NCBI GenBank assembly: GCA_030684405.1
Contig: JAUXYA010000008.1
Coordinates: forward strand, 1 to 64,000
Source of the DNA: Burkholderiales bacterium
GTDB taxonomy: Bacteria; Pseudomonadota; Gammaproteobacteria; Burkholderiales; SG8-41
Reading direction: 5' to 3'
DNA length: 64,000 bases
Below, piece by piece: positions 1-8,935 of the stretch (the stretch's first letter is position 1; the number at the start of each line of letters is the position of its first letter). The translations under genes and the position numbers were made by a program. Under the pieces are notes generated by a model, which ran no database searches, was not told the DNA's origin, and was given only the letters and a program-made list of their open reading frames with translations.

Positions 1-580
1 CACCGCCGGTGATTTCGGTGGTTTCACCGAAACACATGGTCACACCCAGCGGCTCAAGCTTGTCGAAAGCGCTGCCCACGGTGGGGTTGGAACCGCAACC
101 CGAAGTCGTGTCGGACTCGCCGCACTTGGTTGACACCCACAGATCGCTGATCGGGCATTCCACGCGCTGCAGTTCGGACGCCCACTGCACATATTCCTTG
201 GCCACTTTGGACGCACGCATGATGGTGTCGTGATCGCCATGGAGTTCGATGCCGAAACCGGTGACCGGCTTGCCGGTCTTGGCAATGCCATCGACCACTT
301 TCTTCGCCCAGCCTTCTTCAATACAGATCACTACCACGGCGGCGACATTGGGATTGGCACCCGCGCCGATGATGGTGCGGAAATGCAGGTCCAGGTCGGC
401 GCCGAACTGCAGCCGGCCATAGGGGTGCGGGATCGCTATCGCGCCCTTGATGTTGTTGGCCACGGCTTCAGCAGCGGCATTGGACAGATCGTCCACCGGC
501 AAAATCAGGACGTGGTTGCGGACACCAACGCGACCGTTCTCGCGGCGGTAGCCCATGAATGTGGTTTTGCTGTTGATCAT
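1..580 (-). CDS. suyB: UxaA-family large subunit, (2R)-sulfolactate sulfo-lyase beta-like (partial)
   Basis: The gene runs off the left edge, so only about 193 N-terminal residues are visible. They begin [20 protein letters not shown] and contain the UxaA-family signatures [29 protein letters not shown] and the Cys-bearing [14 protein letters not shown]. The ATG at 580 follows a GGAG ribosome site. This family removes a polar group from hydroxy-acids using iron; the close likeness to SuyB, and the SuyA-like small subunit just upstream, suggest release of sulfite from sulfolactate to give pyruvate. Altronate or galactarate dehydratase is the main alternative, but those enzymes usually carry the small SAF domain fused or show different tails. 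The function is from family recall; the truncation hides the C-terminal half. Confidence 0.8.
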   Translation of the reverse strand, partial: MINSKTTFMGYRRENGRVGVRNHVLILPVDDLSNAAAEAVANNIKGAIAIPHPYGRLQFGADLDLHFRTIIGAGANPNVAAVVVICIEEGWAKKVVDGIAKTGKPVTGFGIELHGDHDTIMRASKVAKEYVQWASELQRVECPISDLWVSTKCGESDTTSGCGSNPTVGSAFDKLEPLGVTMCFGETTEITGG

Positions 581-629
581 TTCAGTTTCTCCGTAGAAAT
601 CGGGATCGCGGTTGGCTTGCCTGACGCCA

Positions 630-911
630 TTACCAGCGCTTGGTCTTGATGTTGTGGACGTGGGCGTGCTCGCCGACCTTGATGTCAGCCACGGCCTTGC
701 CGATGTCGAAACCGTACTTGATGATGGTGTCGCCCTTCTTGATCTCGCGCAACGCAGCCTTGTGCCCGATGGGGATATCGTTGAGTGCCTTGACCTTGAT
801 CGTGGAGTCATCTTCCATGACCCAGCCAATCATCTCCTGGCCAGCCTTGATGCCCTCGATGACGGCTACGCCGACCATGTCTTTCTTGTCGTGAATCAAT
901 AAGTGAATCAT
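630..911 (-). CDS. suyA: SAF-domain small subunit, (2R)-sulfolactate sulfo-lyase alpha-like
   Basis: A 93-residue protein made of a single SAF/UxaA N-terminal domain, starting [17 protein letters not shown] and ending [10 protein letters not shown]. The HVHN-x-KTKRW tail is what I recall for SuyA rather than for altronate dehydratase. The start has a textbook AGGAGG site ending four bases upstream. It lies 49 nt upstream of the large subunit on the same strand, so the two form one transcript. As in SuyAB, this small domain would complete the active site of the large subunit. The pair faces a GntR regulator across a 148-bp gap, the usual layout for substrate-induced catabolic genes. Confidence 0.8.
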   Translation of the reverse strand: MIHLLIHDKKDMVGVAVIEGIKAGQEMIGWVMEDDSTIKVKALNDIPIGHKAALREIKKGDTIIKYGFDIGKAVADIKVGEHAHVHNIKTKRW

Positions 912-1005
912 TGCGCCTCCTGGATAAACGCTGTGCGGGTGAAAGTTCTGGAAATATTTTAATGCAGGGCTTGCCATGCTAACCGCCGGGCTTCAGCGAA
1001 GTCAA

Positions 1006-1022
1006 CTATATGACCTATATGA
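1006..1022. promoter_or_regulatory. Tandem CTATATGA repeat, candidate GntR operator
   Basis: Two identical 8-bp copies of CTATATGA occur nine bases apart in the divergent gap between suyA and the GntR gene, about 40 bp upstream of the regulator start. It is the only AT-rich repeated sequence in the gap. The role as an operator (or as a -10 region) is inferred from its position. GntR sites are more often inverted repeats, which weakens the call. Confidence 0.35.
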
Positions 1023-1059
1023 GTTCACCGAGCGCGTGCTAGACTCCAGGCCATTCATC

Positions 1060-1830
1060 ATGAACCTGATCCCCAGACCCGACACGCTGGCCGCCGGCCA
1101 GCCCAACGCTGCACCACTTTACCGCGAAGTGAAACTGCGCATTACCCGGGCGCTGGCCGCGGGCGAGTGGAAACCGGGAGAAGCGATCCCGAGCGAAACC
1201 AGGCTCGCCGCCGATTTCGGAGTTTCGATCGGAACCATCCGGCGCGCCATCGACGAGCTGGTCGCGGGCCGCATCCTGGTGCGCCAGCAGGGGCGCGGCA
1301 CCTTTGTTGCGACGCACACCGAAGATCGCACGCTGTTTTACTTCTTCCATGTGGTCGGCAAAGACGGCGGCCAGGAATTCCCGGTCTCGGAACTCCTGGG
1401 TTTTCACAAGGAGCGCGCGGGCGCCGGCGACGAGTCGCTGCTGGGGATTCCCCGGGGAAGCCGGGTCGCGCGGGTGCGCAACCTGCTGAAGCTGGCAGGC
1501 AAGCCGGTAGTGCTCGACGACATCACGGTCTCGACCGAGCGCTTCCCGCGCATCGATGAAACCACTTTCCGCAAACGTGTAGGCACGATCTACGGCCTCT
1601 ATCAGGCACGCTACGGAGTCAACGTGGTCAGGATCAGCGAGCGGCTTTCCGCCGCTCATCCGCCAGCAGAAATTGCCACCATCCTCGGCATGCGTGCGGA
1701 TCAACCGGCGCTGCACATCCGCCGCGTGGCCTACAGCTACAACGATTCGCCGGTGGAATACCGGCTGAGCTGGATCAACACCTCAGACCACGAGTATCTC
1801 AGCGACCTCTGGAAAACTGCCGCCCGCTGA
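1060..1830 (+). CDS. GntR/HutC-family transcriptional regulator with UTRA domain
   Basis: A 256-residue regulator. Residues about 10-80 form a winged helix with the typical GEAIPSETRLAADFGVSIGTIRRAI recognition region split across the helix-turn-helix, followed by GRGTFVA in the wing. Residues about 95-245 form a UTRA effector domain. I chose ATG 1060, since the protein begins right before the DNA-binding domain; a longer reading from ATG 976 has no family support. It is divergent from suyAB and probably represses or activates it in response to a small acid such as sulfolactate; that ligand is inferred from context only. Confidence 0.85.
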   Translation: MNLIPRPDTLAAGQPNAAPLYREVKLRITRALAAGEWKPGEAIPSETRLAADFGVSIGTIRRAIDELVAGRILVRQQGRGTFVATHTEDRTLFYFFHVVGKDGGQEFPVSELLGFHKERAGAGDESLLGIPRGSRVARVRNLLKLAGKPVVLDDITVSTERFPRIDETTFRKRVGTIYGLYQARYGVNVVRISERLSAAHPPAEIATILGMRADQPALHIRRVAYSYNDSPVEYRLSWINTSDHEYLSDLWKTAAR

Positions 1831-1833
1831 AGC

Positions 1834-3510
1834 CTAGAAGCCAAGCTCACGCCGCGCCACCGTGATCAACTCCGGATCGCCGGCGTTTTTCAGCACCCAG
1901 TCGAACTGGGCACGCGCATCACCGAGCAGCCCTGCGCGCGCGAGGCTGAGCCCGGCTTTGAGCCGTGCCTCAGCGGCGGCCGCCGGCACGCTCAGCGCCT
2001 GGCGCAGGTAAAAATCCGCTGCTGGCAGCGCTTCCTTGCGACTGCGGTGAATGCGCTCGACCGAAGACTGCAGCGTGCGCCACTGCTCCGGCGCAGCATG
2101 GGGTAGCACGCGCCCGAACAGCATCAGCGCGGGCTCGTGCAGCCCGTGGTCCGCCAGTTGCTGCGCGAGCAGGATCCACTCCGCGAGCTGTGCCGACGGG
2201 ATGGCCTCAACTCCCGCGACGAGCCGCTGCACAATGACCACTGCCGCGTCGGGACGCCCGGCACGCAGCGCCAGCGCGGCCATGCGCAACTGCCAGACCG
2301 CTGCCGGCATCTCCTCCGGCGCCGGCAGGCCCTCGAGGTACTGGAATGCCAGCGGATGGTCGCCCGGCCCTTCGGCGAGCCGACCCAGAATGCGGCGTGT
2401 AGGTGCCCGCAGCCCGTCGACTTGCCCGGGCCATACGCCGAACACGCGCAAGGCAACTCGCGGCAGCTTCGCCGCAGCATATCCAGCAGCCAGCCGCTCC
2501 TGGGCACGCTCGCGCAGCAGTGGATCCGAGCCATGCCTCGCAAGGTACGCGAAATAGGCGCGCGCCTCTACGACCTCGGTCGCGCTGCGGCGAATTGCAA
2601 ACTCCAGCCAGCCGGCCTCATCCCCGGACAGCAGCTGGCGCGCATTCGCCGTCATATGCACATGACTGGCATAGGCTGACCACAAGCGCGCCGCGCCAGC
2701 AGCAACGGCCTGCGCGACTGACTCGATCTCCAGCAACTGTTCCAGTGCAGTGAGGCGTAGAGCACTGTTTTTGCTGTGATCCGCCGCATCCAGCAGCAGC
2801 CGCCACCACGCCGGATCGTCGCTGCGGGAGAGCGCCGACTGCGCCCGGGAGACGGCCTCACCAGCCGTGACGAGGCCGGCATGCATGTGCAGCCGCAGCC
2901 GGGTGGCTCCGCGCTCGTCAAGCAAGCCCAGCCAGGTCAGCGCTTCGCGGACCATTCCGGCGTCGAGCAAGGCCTCGACGAAACGAGTCGCAGTTGCCTG
3001 ATCCAGCGGCCGATAGTCCTGTTCGAAACGCAGCATGCTGCGCCAGGCATCTTCGAAACGGGATTCCAGAACCTGGCTGTGGATGACCAGGAGACGCAGA
3101 TCGCGGATCGCCTTGGCACCCATGTCGGGAGACCACAGTGCGCGACCGGCGTGATCGCGCGCAAGGGACGGCCGGTTGAGCAAAAGTGCCGCGCGGGCAG
3201 CCGCGGCATGCGACCCGGATCGCGCGGCAGCGGGCATCTTCACCGGCAGCGTGCCGGCACGCCGCAGCACATCCTCATGCCGACCGAGTCGGTCCAGCAG
3301 CTGGAGCCGCAGATATTCCCATGCACTCCAGTCCGGAGCCTGCGCATCCGCGGGCTGCAATGCATCCACGCGCTGCAGCGCGAGTTGCGCAGCGCCAGCC
3401 TGTGCCAGCATCCGGATGTCCTCCAGAGTATTGGCAGCACGTGCCGGCAACGGCACCTGCACGCTCACAAGCAAAAAGGCGAGGACGGCAAGGCAGCGCA
3501 GGCGTGACAT
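1834..3510 (-). CDS. Exported alpha-helical repeat (TPR-like) protein, function unknown
   Basis: About 558 residues. An N-terminal signal peptide (RLRCLAVLAFLLVSVQ, then an ARA-AN cleavage site near residue 27) predicts export to the periplasm. The rest is rich in Ala, Leu and Arg helices with TPR/SEL-like spacing (for example SLARAGLLGDARAQFDWVL near the C terminus), with no catalytic motif I recognise. The reading frame starts GTG-ATG; I give the ATG at 3510. No strong ribosome site is visible. It sits downstream of the rplS terminator on the same strand and tail-to-tail with the GntR gene, so it probably has its own promoter. A scaffold role is only a guess from the fold. Confidence 0.6.
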   Translation of the reverse strand: MSRLRCLAVLAFLLVSVQVPLPARAANTLEDIRMLAQAGAAQLALQRVDALQPADAQAPDWSAWEYLRLQLLDRLGRHEDVLRRAGTLPVKMPAAARSGSHAAAARAALLLNRPSLARDHAGRALWSPDMGAKAIRDLRLLVIHSQVLESRFEDAWRSMLRFEQDYRPLDQATATRFVEALLDAGMVREALTWLGLLDERGATRLRLHMHAGLVTAGEAVSRAQSALSRSDDPAWWRLLLDAADHSKNSALRLTALEQLLEIESVAQAVAAGAARLWSAYASHVHMTANARQLLSGDEAGWLEFAIRRSATEVVEARAYFAYLARHGSDPLLRERAQERLAAGYAAAKLPRVALRVFGVWPGQVDGLRAPTRRILGRLAEGPGDHPLAFQYLEGLPAPEEMPAAVWQLRMAALALRAGRPDAAVVIVQRLVAGVEAIPSAQLAEWILLAQQLADHGLHEPALMLFGRVLPHAAPEQWRTLQSSVERIHRSRKEALPAADFYLRQALSVPAAAAEARLKAGLSLARAGLLGDARAQFDWVLKNAGDPELITVARRELGF

Positions 3511-3553
3511 CACGTTATTCTAGCGGGGCGCATTGCAGCGCCTCGCGGCAACA

Positions 3554-3580
3554 TAAAAAAGGCGGCAAAAGCCGCCTTTT
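3554..3580 (-). terminator. Rho-independent terminator of the rpsP-rplS operon
   Basis: A perfect GGCGGC/GCCGCC stem with an AAAA loop is flanked by A and T runs, extending the pairing to about 10 bp. Read on the minus strand it ends in TTTTTT about 20 nt after the rplS stop. The symmetric A/T flanks mean it could also work on the other strand. Confidence 0.9.
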
Positions 3581-3596
3581 CGACTCAGCTCCGAGA

Positions 3597-4016
3597 CTAC
3601 TTCTCGGCCGGAGTTTCGGCGGGCACGGAATTCGCCACTGCCTTCGCTTCCGGCGCAGCCCTGGTCGCGAGCTTTTCCTTGATGCGAGCTGCCTTGCCGG
3701 ACAGGCCGCGCAGGTAATAAAGCTTGGCGCGGCTGACGTCACCGCGGCGCTTGACCTCGATGCCGGCGATTGCCGGGGAATAGGTCTGGAAAGTGCGCTC
3801 TACGCCTTCGCCGGACGACACCTTGCGCACGATGAACGATGAGTTGATTCCGCGGTTGCGCTTGGCAATCACCACGCCCTCGTAGGCCTGGACACGCTTG
3901 CGCTCGCCCTCGACCACGTTGACGCTGACGATCACTGTGTCACCAGTGGTGAACTCCGGCACCTTGCGGCCCAGACGGTTGATCTCTTCCTGTTCCAGCT
4001 GCTGAATGACATTCAT
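3597..4016 (-). CDS. rplS: 50S ribosomal protein L19
   Basis: L19 of the large ribosomal subunit, at the subunit interface. The core matches the family throughout ([26 protein letters not shown] split over the first half; [16 protein letters not shown] near residue 100). A tail of about 20 Ala/Pro/Glu-rich residues extends beyond the usual end near residue 115. Two in-frame ATGs lie six bases apart; the GGGAG ribosome site is only one base from the outer one and seven from the inner one, so I place the start at 4016. It is the last gene of rpsP-rimM-trmD-rplS and is followed by a strong terminator. Confidence 0.97.
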   Translation of the reverse strand: MNVIQQLEQEEINRLGRKVPEFTTGDTVIVSVNVVEGERKRVQAYEGVVIAKRNRGINSSFIVRKVSSGEGVERTFQTYSPAIAGIEVKRRGDVSRAKLYYLRGLSGKAARIKEKLATRAAPEAKAVANSVPAETPAEK

Positions 4017-4065
4017 GCTCATGCTCCCTCAAAACTCGATACGTCCGCCGAAATGGCGTCCGCGG

Positions 4066-4830
4066 TTAATGTCCACCGTCCTGCAATTCCTGCCGGAATT
4101 CCTCCAGCAGCGTTCGTTCTTCTCCGCTCAGCACCCGGCGCTCCAGCAGTTCCGGCCGGCGCTGCCAGGTCCTGCCCAGCGCCTGTTTCTTTCTCCAGCG
4201 GGCAATCGCCGCGTGGTTCCCCGACAGCAACACTGCCGGCACTGCCATGCCTTCGAAAACCTCGGGCCGTGTGTAGTGAGGACAGTCCAGCAGGCCGTCG
4301 ACGAAGGAGTCCTGCGCCGCCGATTCAGCATCACCCAGAACGCCGGGCAATTGCCGCACCACACTGTCCATCACCACCATCGCGGCAATTTCACCGCCGC
4401 TCAGCACATAGTCACCGACCGAAATTTCCTCGACACGCTGCTGCATGATCAACCGCTCGTCCACGCCCTCGTAGCGCCCGGCCAGCAACACCAGACCCTG
4501 CTCCTGTGCAAGCGCCGCGACCAGCGCGTTATCCAGCAACCTGCCCTGCGGTGTCAGGTGCAGCACCCGGGGGCGCTCCACACCGGCACTCTGCTGCCTC
4601 TGCCGCGCCGCTTGCAGGGCCTTGCCCAGCGGCTCGGCCATCATCACCATGCCGGGACCGCCGCCATAGGGCCGGTCATCCACGGTGCGGTGCGCATTCG
4701 CCGCGAAATCCCTCGGGTTCCACGCCACAAACTGATACAACCCGCGCTCCCGTGCGCGCCCGGTAACCCCCAGTTCGGTCACTGCGTCGAACATCGCTGG
4801 AAACAGCGTGACAACATCAAACTGCAGCAT
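4066..4830 (-). CDS. trmD: tRNA (guanine-N1-)-methyltransferase TrmD
   Basis: SPOUT-class methyltransferase that makes m1G37 in tRNAs with G36, preventing frameshifts. The 254-residue protein has the family landmarks: [11 protein letters not shown] at the N terminus, [19 protein letters not shown], and the trefoil-knot cofactor site around [13 protein letters not shown] and [11 protein letters not shown]. The ATG at 4830 overlaps the rimM stop by one base (TGATG), giving translational coupling. Third gene of the ribosomal operon. Confidence 0.97.
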   Translation of the reverse strand: MLQFDVVTLFPAMFDAVTELGVTGRARERGLYQFVAWNPRDFAANAHRTVDDRPYGGGPGMVMMAEPLGKALQAARQRQQSAGVERPRVLHLTPQGRLLDNALVAALAQEQGLVLLAGRYEGVDERLIMQQRVEEISVGDYVLSGGEIAAMVVMDSVVRQLPGVLGDAESAAQDSFVDGLLDCPHYTRPEVFEGMAVPAVLLSGNHAAIARWRKKQALGRTWQRRPELLERRVLSGEERTLLEEFRQELQDGGH

Positions 4831-5345
4831 CAATAGTCAGCGTCCCAATCCACAACTATCCTGCCACCCGCCACATCAACCTGCCGGACCACCGGCCCGA
4901 TGAAGGGCAGCAGGCGCTCGCGCGCGCCCTCGACCACCAACACGTCATTCGCTCCGGTCTCGAACACCCTGGCCACACGACCCAGCGCGATACCGGCCTC
5001 GTTCCAAACCGTCAGGCCAACCAGATCGGCCCAGTAATACTCGCCTGTTACGAGTTCGGGAAACTCGTTCCGCGAAACCGCAACCTGCATACCGCTGAGC
5101 ATCGCGGCCTGATCCCGGTCATCGATACCCTGCAGCTTTGCCACCACTGCGCTGCCGTGAACCCTCACCGCATCCACGGCCCACGCCTGCGACGCATCGC
5201 CCTTCTGCAACTGCCACTCGTGGTAGTCGAGCAGGCTTTGAGGCTGCTGCGTGAACGGCTGAACCTTGACCCAGCCCTTGACCCCGTAGGGCGCGATGAC
5301 GCGCCCCATCGCCACCAGCCGCTCAGGCAGCGGCTTGCTGTTCAC
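4830..5345 (-). CDS. rimM: Ribosome maturation factor RimM
   Basis: Assembly factor for the 30S head that binds S19. The N-terminal RimM barrel has [19 protein letters not shown], and the PRC-type C-terminal domain has [15 protein letters not shown] and ends IVVDWDADY, a family-typical close. The frame opens with GTG 5345, which would overlap rpsP by 23 nt; an ATG at 5309 lies 13 nt after the rpsP stop and is also plausible. Neither has a strong ribosome site, so the exact N terminus is unsure. Confidence 0.95.
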   Translation of the reverse strand: MNSKPLPERLVAMGRVIAPYGVKGWVKVQPFTQQPQSLLDYHEWQLQKGDASQAWAVDAVRVHGSAVVAKLQGIDDRDQAAMLSGMQVAVSRNEFPELVTGEYYWADLVGLTVWNEAGIALGRVARVFETGANDVLVVEGARERLLPFIGPVVRQVDVAGGRIVVDWDADY

Positions 5346-5580
5346 CAGCCTGCTTGACGAGCCGGGTCACGGTGTCGGACAGTTGGGCACCCTGGCCCCG
5401 CCAGAACGCGAGACGCTCGCGGTTGATGCGCAAGCGCTCCCGACCTTCGGGAGCCTTGGGATCGTAAAACCCCAGGCGCTCGATGAAGCGGCCGTCACGC
5501 GGAAAACGTGAGTCGGCTACAACAAAATTGAAGAACGGGCGTTTTTTTGCCCCACCACGTGCCAATCGAATCACTACCAT
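5323..5580 (-). CDS. rpsP: 30S ribosomal protein S16
   Basis: An 85-residue S16 with the conserved [20 protein letters not shown] start and the [10 protein letters not shown] motif. It leads the rpsP-rimM-trmD-rplS operon, the standard bacterial order. A promoter with good -35 and -10 boxes lies 39-68 bp upstream. Confidence 0.97.
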   Translation of the reverse strand: MVVIRLARGGAKKRPFFNFVVADSRFPRDGRFIERLGFYDPKAPEGRERLRINRERLAFWRGQGAQLSDTVTRLVKQAGEQQAAA

Positions 5581-5618
5581 GTCGGTATTCCCGGCGCTTA
5601 AAAAGTCGAAAGGGGCGG

Positions 5619-5648
5619 ATTTTACGTTACTTTCACCTCCTTAAGCAA
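5619..5648 (-). promoter_or_regulatory. Candidate sigma70 promoter of the rpsP operon
   Basis: On the minus strand TTGCTT (5643-5648) is followed after 18 bp by TAAAAT (5619-5624), five of six matches at the -10. The predicted start lies about 30 bp upstream of the rpsP ATG. An AAGGAGGTG stretch in the spacer is too far from the start codon to act as ribosome site. Confidence 0.55.
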
Positions 5649-5707
5649 TGTACCGCTAGCGGAACCTGGAATTCGGGCTAATCTGCTCGATAGTGTGCAC
5701 ATTAACT

Positions 5708-5736
5708 TATAAATAATTGTTTTTAAATGAATTTTC
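5708..5736. repeat. AT-rich island, copy 1 (TATAAATAATTGTTTTTA core)
   Basis: An almost pure A+T stretch between rpsP and the nitroreductase gene, beginning TATAAATAATTGTTTTTA and ending ATGAATTTTC. The same two blocks bracket an island at 60235-60273. It may also supply promoter sequence for the nitroreductase gene. Confidence 0.45.
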
Positions 5737-5758
5737 TAATGGAGCTTCAGCTGCAATC

Positions 5759-6610
5759 ATGCCTAATACCCCAAATTCCCCGGCTGATCGAATCAATGCC
5801 GCCCTGCGCATCCGCTTTGGCGGCGATTTTCCGGTAGCCCCGGATCAGGCCGGGATCGACGAACTCGCCCGAATCGCGAATCACCGTTCGGTTCGCCGCT
5901 ACCGGCCTGATGCGGTTGATCCGGCGCTGTTTCGCCTGCTCTGCGCCTGCGCGCTTTCGGCGCCGACCAAAAGCGACCTGCAGCAGGCAGACATCATCCA
6001 TGTCGCCGATCCCGTGCGCCGCCAGCGCATCATCGCCCATCTCCCTGACATGGGATGGATCGCCGAGGCACCCTTGTTCCTGATTTTCTGCGGCAACAAC
6101 CGCCGCATCCGTCGCATCGGCGAATGGCGCGGCAAGCCCTTTGTCAACGAGCATCTCGACCATTTCATGAATGCCGCAGTCGATGCCGGCATCGCCATGA
6201 TGAATTTCATCAGTGCAGCCGAAGCCGCCGGGCTCGGCACCTGTCCGATCAGCGCCATCCGCAACGCCATAGACACCGTCAGCAGCGAGCTCGAATTGCC
6301 GGAAGGGGTCTTTCCGGTTGCCGGCCTCTGCGTCGGCTATCCCGCGACTGCGGGCCATGTCAGCCCCCGCCTGCCGCTTGAAGTCACCCTGCATACCGAT
6401 CGTTATGACGAGACGGGTTTGCGCGAGAACATCGACGCCTATGACCGCAGGCGGCACGCCAATCATCCCTATGGCAAGCAGCGCCGACTTGCGCGCTTCG
6501 GCACTGCGGATTTCTATGGCTGGTCCGAGGACAAGGCCCGGCAGTACGCCGAGCCGGAGCGCGCGGATTTCGGCGAATACATCCGGCGTCAGGGTTTCAG
6601 CCTGAAATAG
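5759..6610 (+). CDS. Nitroreductase-family flavin oxidoreductase (NfsA-like)
   Basis: A 283-residue FMN-dependent reductase. Near residue 40 the family HRSVRRYRPDAVDP motif contacts FMN phosphate, the central ALSAPTKSDLQQAD and the region AAEAAGLGTCPISAIRN are typical, and the C-terminal YGWSEDKARQYAEPERADF lies where NfsA-type proteins end. It would reduce nitro compounds, quinones or similar acceptors with NAD(P)H; the true substrate cannot be read. I start it at ATG 5759; an upstream TTG at 5717 reads through an AT-rich island and lacks family support. It is convergent with ffh. Confidence 0.85.
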   Translation: MPNTPNSPADRINAALRIRFGGDFPVAPDQAGIDELARIANHRSVRRYRPDAVDPALFRLLCACALSAPTKSDLQQADIIHVADPVRRQRIIAHLPDMGWIAEAPLFLIFCGNNRRIRRIGEWRGKPFVNEHLDHFMNAAVDAGIAMMNFISAAEAAGLGTCPISAIRNAIDTVSSELELPEGVFPVAGLCVGYPATAGHVSPRLPLEVTLHTDRYDETGLRENIDAYDRRRHANHPYGKQRRLARFGTADFYGWSEDKARQYAEPERADFGEYIRRQGFSLK

Positions 6611-6630
6611 ACGGGGCCGGGCGGAGGCGC

Positions 6631-6655
6631 CCCGGCATGTTCAGCGCATGCCGGG
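6631..6655. terminator. Hairpin at the convergent ends of the nitroreductase gene and ffh
   Basis: CCCGGCATG and CATGCCGGG form a perfect 9-bp stem around a 7-nt loop that contains the ffh stop codon. A second GC stem lies just upstream. Neither is followed by a T run, so this may slow polymerase or protect 3' ends rather than act as a classical terminator. Confidence 0.4.
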
Positions 6656-7993
6656 AAACATGCCTTTCATGCTGCGCATCATCTTCGCCATACCACCCTT
6701 GGCGACCATTTTCATCATTTTCTGGGTCTGCTCAAACTGGTTGAGCAGACGGTTGACCTCCTGCACGCTGACGCCGGCGCCGGCAGCAATGCGGCGCTTG
6801 CGGGAGGCCTTGAGAAGATCTGGTTTTGCACGCTCCTGTGGCGTCATCGAATTGATGATGCCCTCCAGCCGGCGGATCGTCTTGTCCTCCATCTGCGGCG
6901 CGCCCTGCGCAGCCTGCGCGAGTTGCGCCGGCAGCTTGTCCATCAGCGCACTCATGCCACCCATCTTGCGCATCTGCGCGACCTGCTGTTTGAAATCCTC
7001 CAAATCGAAACCCTTGCCGGTCTTGACCTTGCGCGCGAGCTTCTCCGCCTCGTCGCGATTGACCGTCTTCTGCACATCCTCGATCAGGGACAAAACATCG
7101 CCCATGCCCAGAATGCGCGAGGCCATGCGGTCCGGATGGAATGCCTCCAGTCCATCCAGTTTCTCGCCAGTGCCGGCAAACTTGATCGGTTTGCCGGTCA
7201 CGTGCCGTACCGAGAGCGCGGCGCCGCCGCGGGCATCGCCATCCAGCTTGGTCAGGATGACGCCGGTCAGCGGTAAAGCCTCGCCGAAAGCCCTGGCCAC
7301 ATTGACCGCATCCTGGCCCTGCATGGCATCCACGACGAACAGCGTCTCCACCGGATTTACGGCCGCGTGCAGTTCGCGGATCTCCTCCATCATCGCCGTA
7401 TCGACAGCAAGGCGGCCTGCGGTATCGACAATCAGTACGTCGTGGAAATGCCTGCGCGCATGGTCCAGCGCCTGCCTGGCGATGTCGACCGGCTTTTCGC
7501 TGGCGCCCGCCGGGTAGAAATCCGCTTCGACCTGGCCGGCAAGAAGCCTGAGTTGTTCGATCGCGGCAGGCCGGTAAACGTCACAACTGGCCAGCAGCAC
7601 CTTCTTGCGCTGCTCCGTGTGCAGCCAACGCGCCAGCTTGCCGGCCGTCGTGGTTTTACCGGCGCCCTGCAGGCCCGCCATCAAGATCACTGCCGGCGGC
7701 TGCGTCGCAAGGCTCAGCGATTCGCTGCGTTCGCCCATCAGCGCCACCAACTCGCGATGCACGACGCCGACCAATGCCTGACCCGGCGTCAGGCTGCCGA
7801 CCACCTCTTCGCCGACCGCTTTCTCGCGCACGCGATCAATGAACACCTTGACCACGGGAAGCGCGACGTCGGCCTCCAGCAGCGCCATGCGCACCTCGCG
7901 CAAGGCATCCTGGATGTTGCTCTCGTTGAGTCGTGCTTCGCCGCGCAGTGTCTTGACGACGTGTGCAAGGCGACCGGTAAGGTTGTCAAACAT
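6641..7993 (-). CDS. ffh: Signal recognition particle GTPase Ffh
   Basis: SRP54 homologue that binds signal sequences and 4.5S RNA and docks with FtsY at the inner membrane. Its 450 residues show the N domain (MFDNLTGRLAHVVKTLRGEA), the G domain with P-loop GLQGAGKTTTAGKLA, DTAGRLAVD and TKLDGDARGG, and the Met-rich M domain ending MRSMKGMFPGMR. The start and length match the family. It is divergent from the CcsA-like gene, the same ffh/ypjD neighbourhood as in E. coli. Confidence 0.98.
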   Translation of the reverse strand: MFDNLTGRLAHVVKTLRGEARLNESNIQDALREVRMALLEADVALPVVKVFIDRVREKAVGEEVVGSLTPGQALVGVVHRELVALMGERSESLSLATQPPAVILMAGLQGAGKTTTAGKLARWLHTEQRKKVLLASCDVYRPAAIEQLRLLAGQVEADFYPAGASEKPVDIARQALDHARRHFHDVLIVDTAGRLAVDTAMMEEIRELHAAVNPVETLFVVDAMQGQDAVNVARAFGEALPLTGVILTKLDGDARGGAALSVRHVTGKPIKFAGTGEKLDGLEAFHPDRMASRILGMGDVLSLIEDVQKTVNRDEAEKLARKVKTGKGFDLEDFKQQVAQMRKMGGMSALMDKLPAQLAQAAQGAPQMEDKTIRRLEGIINSMTPQERAKPDLLKASRKRRIAAGAGVSVQEVNRLLNQFEQTQKMMKMVAKGGMAKMMRSMKGMFPGMR

Positions 7994-8031
7994 TGGAAAT
8001 CGCCCGGATGGCGTTCGGGTAAACTTGGAGT

Positions 8032-8862
8032 ATGCAGGGCATTCTACCGTATCTCTTCTGCGCGATTCTCTATGCCGCCATGGGCCTGTACTTCTGGCGG
8101 CGCCACTGGTCGGCTGCCGCCACCTTGCCCGACACAGTGCCGGCTAACGGCACCGCCGAGAGACTGTGCATGCTGGCCCTTCTGGGTATCCACGCGGCAT
8201 TGCTTTTCGGCGCCATGTTCTCCGGAGGCGCCCTGCGCATCGGCGTCGGCGATGCGATATCGGCCATCCTCTGGCTCGCCGTGCTCATTTACTGGCTGGG
8301 CGGCCTGTTCTACCGGCTTGAAGGCCTGCAGGCCCTGATCATGCCGGCCGCGGCGATCGCCGTCCTGCTGCCGGCGCTGTTTCCCGCGGCGCGGCCGCTG
8401 CCCAATGCCGAGCTGCTTGCGTTCAAGCTGCATCTGCTGATTTCCATGCTTGCCTACAGCCTGTTCACGATCGCTTCACTGCACGTGCTGCTGATGGCCA
8501 TGCTCGAACGGCGGCTGCACCGCGGCGCCTTGCCCGCGGGGCTGCGCACCCTGCCGCCGCTGCTGACTATGGAAACCCTGCTGTTCCGGATCATCTGGGC
8601 CGGCTTTGCGATGCTGTCCCTGACAATCGCCAGCGGTGTGGTGTTTTCGGAGGAAGTATTCGGCAGAACGGCGCAACTCAACCACAAGACGATCTTCGGC
8701 ATCGTTTCGTGGCTCGTTTTTGGCGCCCTGCTGTTCGGCCGTCATTTTTACGGATGGCGTGGCCGCGTCGCCGTGCGCTGGACACTGGCCGGCTTTCTGA
8801 TGCTTGTGCTGGCCTATCTCGGCAGCAAGTTCGTTGTCGAAATACTGCTCGGACGCAGTTGA
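8032..8862 (+). CDS. ypjD: CcsA/CcmC-family inner-membrane protein (YpjD-like)
   Basis: 276 residues with about eight hydrophobic segments. The cytochrome c assembly domain is visible in its order of helices, in KLHLLISMLAYSLFTIASLH near residue 130 and in LNHKTIFGIVSWLVFGALLFGRH, with histidines (KLH, NHKT, GRHFYGWRG) where heme-handling relatives have theirs. Real heme trafficking is unproven; in E. coli the ffh neighbour YpjD has no firm assignment. It starts 38 bp from ffh on the opposite strand, so the two share a very short divergent promoter region. Confidence 0.8.
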   Translation: MQGILPYLFCAILYAAMGLYFWRRHWSAAATLPDTVPANGTAERLCMLALLGIHAALLFGAMFSGGALRIGVGDAISAILWLAVLIYWLGGLFYRLEGLQALIMPAAAIAVLLPALFPAARPLPNAELLAFKLHLLISMLAYSLFTIASLHVLLMAMLERRLHRGALPAGLRTLPPLLTMETLLFRIIWAGFAMLSLTIASGVVFSEEVFGRTAQLNHKTIFGIVSWLVFGALLFGRHFYGWRGRVAVRWTLAGFLMLVLAYLGSKFVVEILLGRS

Positions 8863-8935
8863 CTGCCGTTCCAGCCATAAAAAACGCGGCGCAGCTTCCA
8901 CTCGATTCCGCCAGCCATCTGCCTGAGGTAATGCC

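Noticed and set aside
6631-6655. Hairpin at the nitroreductase/ffh junction as a strong terminator
   Set aside because: The stem is perfect but no T run follows on either strand, so I kept only a low-confidence call.
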